DNA of 33,826 nucleotides, from assembly GCA_964507325.1 (NCBI GenBank), contig CAZDQL010000071.1:1-33826 (forward strand). The letters run 5' to 3'. This stretch comes from CAZDQL01 sp964507325. GTDB lineage: Bacteria; Planctomycetota; UBA1135; GCA-002686595. The notes below the pieces were generated by a model. The model was given only the letters and a program-made list of their open reading frames with translations. It was not told the origin of the DNA and searched no databases. Below are positions 32,541-33,826 of this stretch, piece after piece (within the stretch, counting starts at the first letter, position 1; every line of letters starts with the position of its first letter). The position numbers and the translations under genes are program-made.

Positions 32541-33693
32541 GCAGTCCCCACGCAATCAAGACAACCAGGAGACCCCCTAGGCCTGCAGACCACTTCCTCA
32601 TGGTCAACCACCGGCTCCTGCTCTTGAGAACTCCCACAACGTCTTGATGCCCGAACTCCTTCCCCAGATCTAGCGGGGATCTACCCCACGAATCTCTGAC
32701 ATCAGTGTGGGCCCCTGCATCGAGCAGGGCTGCGACAACATCGGCATGACCGTTGTGGGCTGCCTCGAGCAGGGCAGTCGAGTGCACGTCACCCAGTCTG
32801 AACACCATGTTGACATCAGCCCCAGCTCTCAGCAGGGCCTCGACAACGTCGCATCGTCCAGCTGCAGCCCCGATGATCAACGCGGTTGCGCTATTGCCTG
32901 ATCTTTGGTCAACGTCAGCACCATTCTCAATCAACAAAGTGACAACGCTGCTGTGGCCTTCTTCAGAAGCCAAGAATAGAGCCGTTTGGCCGTGCGCCCC
33001 CGCGAAGTTGACATCAACGCCCTGCCGAAGGACTGCCTGCACTTCCACATAGTCTCCCTCGCGCGCCGCACTCAGTAACTCCCTCCCCAAATCGGCGGCG
33101 TCTAGGGCTCCCGCTTGTTTCAGCATACCAGCGATATTGTCATGTTCCCGAGCCCGGGCGCCGCTGAGAGCTGTCCAGCCATCGCTCTTCTTGATGTTGA
33201 CATTGGCACCTCGATCTATCAATGCTCTGACAATATCCACATGACCTTCCTGAGCAGCGAAGTACAACGCTGTTGCGCCGTTGTTTTCCTGCAGATCAAC
33301 ATCCGCACCACGCCGCAACAGGAGGTCGACAACATCCTTGCGCCCAAAAGATGATGCTACCATCAGTGCGGTCGAACCACCGCTGTTCTTGAAGTCGATG
33401 TCTACTCCCCGCCGCAGCTGATCCTCAACTGCGGCGACATCACCGGACAGCGCTGCGTCAATAAGGTCTCTCCCCCCTTGCACTTCTTCCGCTGTGACGG
33501 CTGGTTTCGGGACTTGATCTTCCGAAGCACTGCCACCATTCCCAATGCTCAAATGTGTCGTCCCAAACACGGGCAAGCCTGCCAGCGTGTAGGAATCGTG
33601 GTTCGCGGCCCGATTGCGCTGAGTTGCAGATGCGGTCTGCGCAACAGATGGGGCCAAGGAAAAGGCGAGGACGGACACAATCGCGTGATTCAC
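32497..33693 (-). CDS. Exported ankyrin-repeat protein with C-terminal membrane anchor
   Basis: The protein has 398 residues from the GTG at 33693, which has GGAG six bases upstream; a further upstream ATG (33762) in the same frame would put a long charged stretch before the signal peptide. The signal peptide is about 1-22 (HAIVSVLAFSLAPSVAQTASA). Residues about 75-365 hold roughly eight ankyrin repeats, for example GGSTALMVASSFGRKDVVDL and GHVDIVRALIDRGANVNIK. One membrane helix near 372-390 (GLGGLLVVLIAWGLL) and a short charged tail end it. Thus the repeats would lie outside the cytoplasm, tethered to the membrane. GC is about 53% in a hand-counted 120-base sample inside the gene against about 72% in a 60-base sample of the ABC-F gene, a strong sign of transfer. 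Binding partner unknown. Confidence 0.88.
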   Translation of the reverse strand: MNHAIVSVLAFSLAPSVAQTASATQRNRAANHDSYTLAGLPVFGTTHLSIGNGGSASEDQVPKPAVTAEEVQGGRDLIDAALSGDVAAVEDQLRRGVDIDFKNSGGSTALMVASSFGRKDVVDLLLRRGADVDLQENNGATALYFAAQEGHVDIVRALIDRGANVNIKKSDGWTALSGARAREHDNIAGMLKQAGALDAADLGRELLSAAREGDYVEVQAVLRQGVDVNFAGAHGQTALFLASEEGHSSVVTLLIENGADVDQRSGNSATALIIGAAAGRCDVVEALLRAGADVNMVFRLGDVHSTALLEAAHNGHADVVAALLDAGAHTDVRDSWGRSPLDLGKEFGHQDVVGVLKSRSRWLTMRKWSAGLGGLLVVLIAWGLLRRKLGNRSNEEGP

Positions 33694-33826
33694 GGAGGTC
33701 TCCAGGCGACGGGGATTCGTGGTGGCCGGCCAACGATACGAGCCGCTCTCCGAAGTCGCCACCTGACAGCACCTGTCGAGTAGCCCCGGGAGCTTTCGCT
33801 CCCAGGGCCCTCTCCAGATCCGGACT
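33694..33826 (-). promoter_or_regulatory. Upstream region of the ankyrin gene with hairpin and possible -10 box
   Basis: On the minus strand, TATCGT (33733-33738) lies 39 bases before the GTG start. A hairpin with stem GGGAGC/GCTCCC (33788-33793 and 33798-33803), extended by three more pairs past a one-base bulge, sits further upstream at 33785-33807. The hairpin could end a neighbouring transcript; there is no T-tract. No gene is seen here. Confidence 0.3.

Noticed and set aside
1..33826. CRISPR arrays, tRNA or rRNA genes, prophage or transposase genes
   Set aside because: No regularly spaced direct repeats, no cloverleaf-like segments with the conserved T-loop, and no integrase or transposase motifs were found on either strand.

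Overview
The window is about 70% GC over most of its length. It has the look of a Planctomycetota-type genome, probably one of the very GC-rich lineages. The clues are an ECF sigma factor fused through a membrane helix to a long carboxypeptidase-regulatory-like tail, a MoxR/DUF58/ABC operon, HEAT+VWA and matrixin exported proteins, and secreted proteins that share a C-terminal domain. This placement is inference; the window contains no rRNA or other phylogenetic marker. No tRNA, rRNA, CRISPR array or intact transposase was seen.

Layout. Bases 1-339 hold the 3' end of a GIY-YIG nuclease-like gene of lower GC. From 418 to 17858 almost everything reads on the minus strand. Its transcription order starts with a secreted beta-sandwich protein (17858-16134), then a HEAT-repeat/VWA protein (16054-13874), the ECF-sigma/membrane/sensor-like fusion (13773-10804) and a YbhN/AglD-type membrane protein (10761-9763). 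It ends with a tightly coupled seven-gene operon (9672-418): a coiled-coil membrane protein interrupted by two in-frame TGA codons, a MoxR AAA+ ATPase, a two-TM membrane protein, an ABC ATPase, an ABC-2 permease, a DUF58 protein and a second, paralogous ABC-2 permease. Several junctions in this operon overlap by 1-26 bases, so the genes are probably translationally coupled and act as one envelope-associated system.

An orphan plus-strand gene (17947-18351) faces a mutY plus glycosyltransferase-2 pair (20370-18359). From 20602 to 29564 the plus strand carries a polytopic protein with a degenerate spermidine-synthase-like domain, a small exported protein, a matrixin-like zinc protease, a TMTC-like GT-C/TPR protein and a secreted PPC-like protein. 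PyrK (minus) and a Uup-like ABC-F ATPase (plus) diverge from a 79-base gap. The right edge is a lower-GC block with an exported, membrane-anchored ankyrin-repeat protein.

The least expected signals are listed here. (1) Two related ~200-bp elements with ~25-bp terminal inverted repeats lie in opposite orientation on the two sides of the 20602-22977 gene. (2) Two in-frame TGA codons interrupt the first gene of the MoxR operon, while recognisable coding continues beyond them in the same frame. (3) The sigma factor fusion would tether a sigma factor to the membrane. (4) TANNNT boxes sit 6-10 bases upstream of several start codons that lack a Shine-Dalgarno sequence, which suggests leaderless transcripts.
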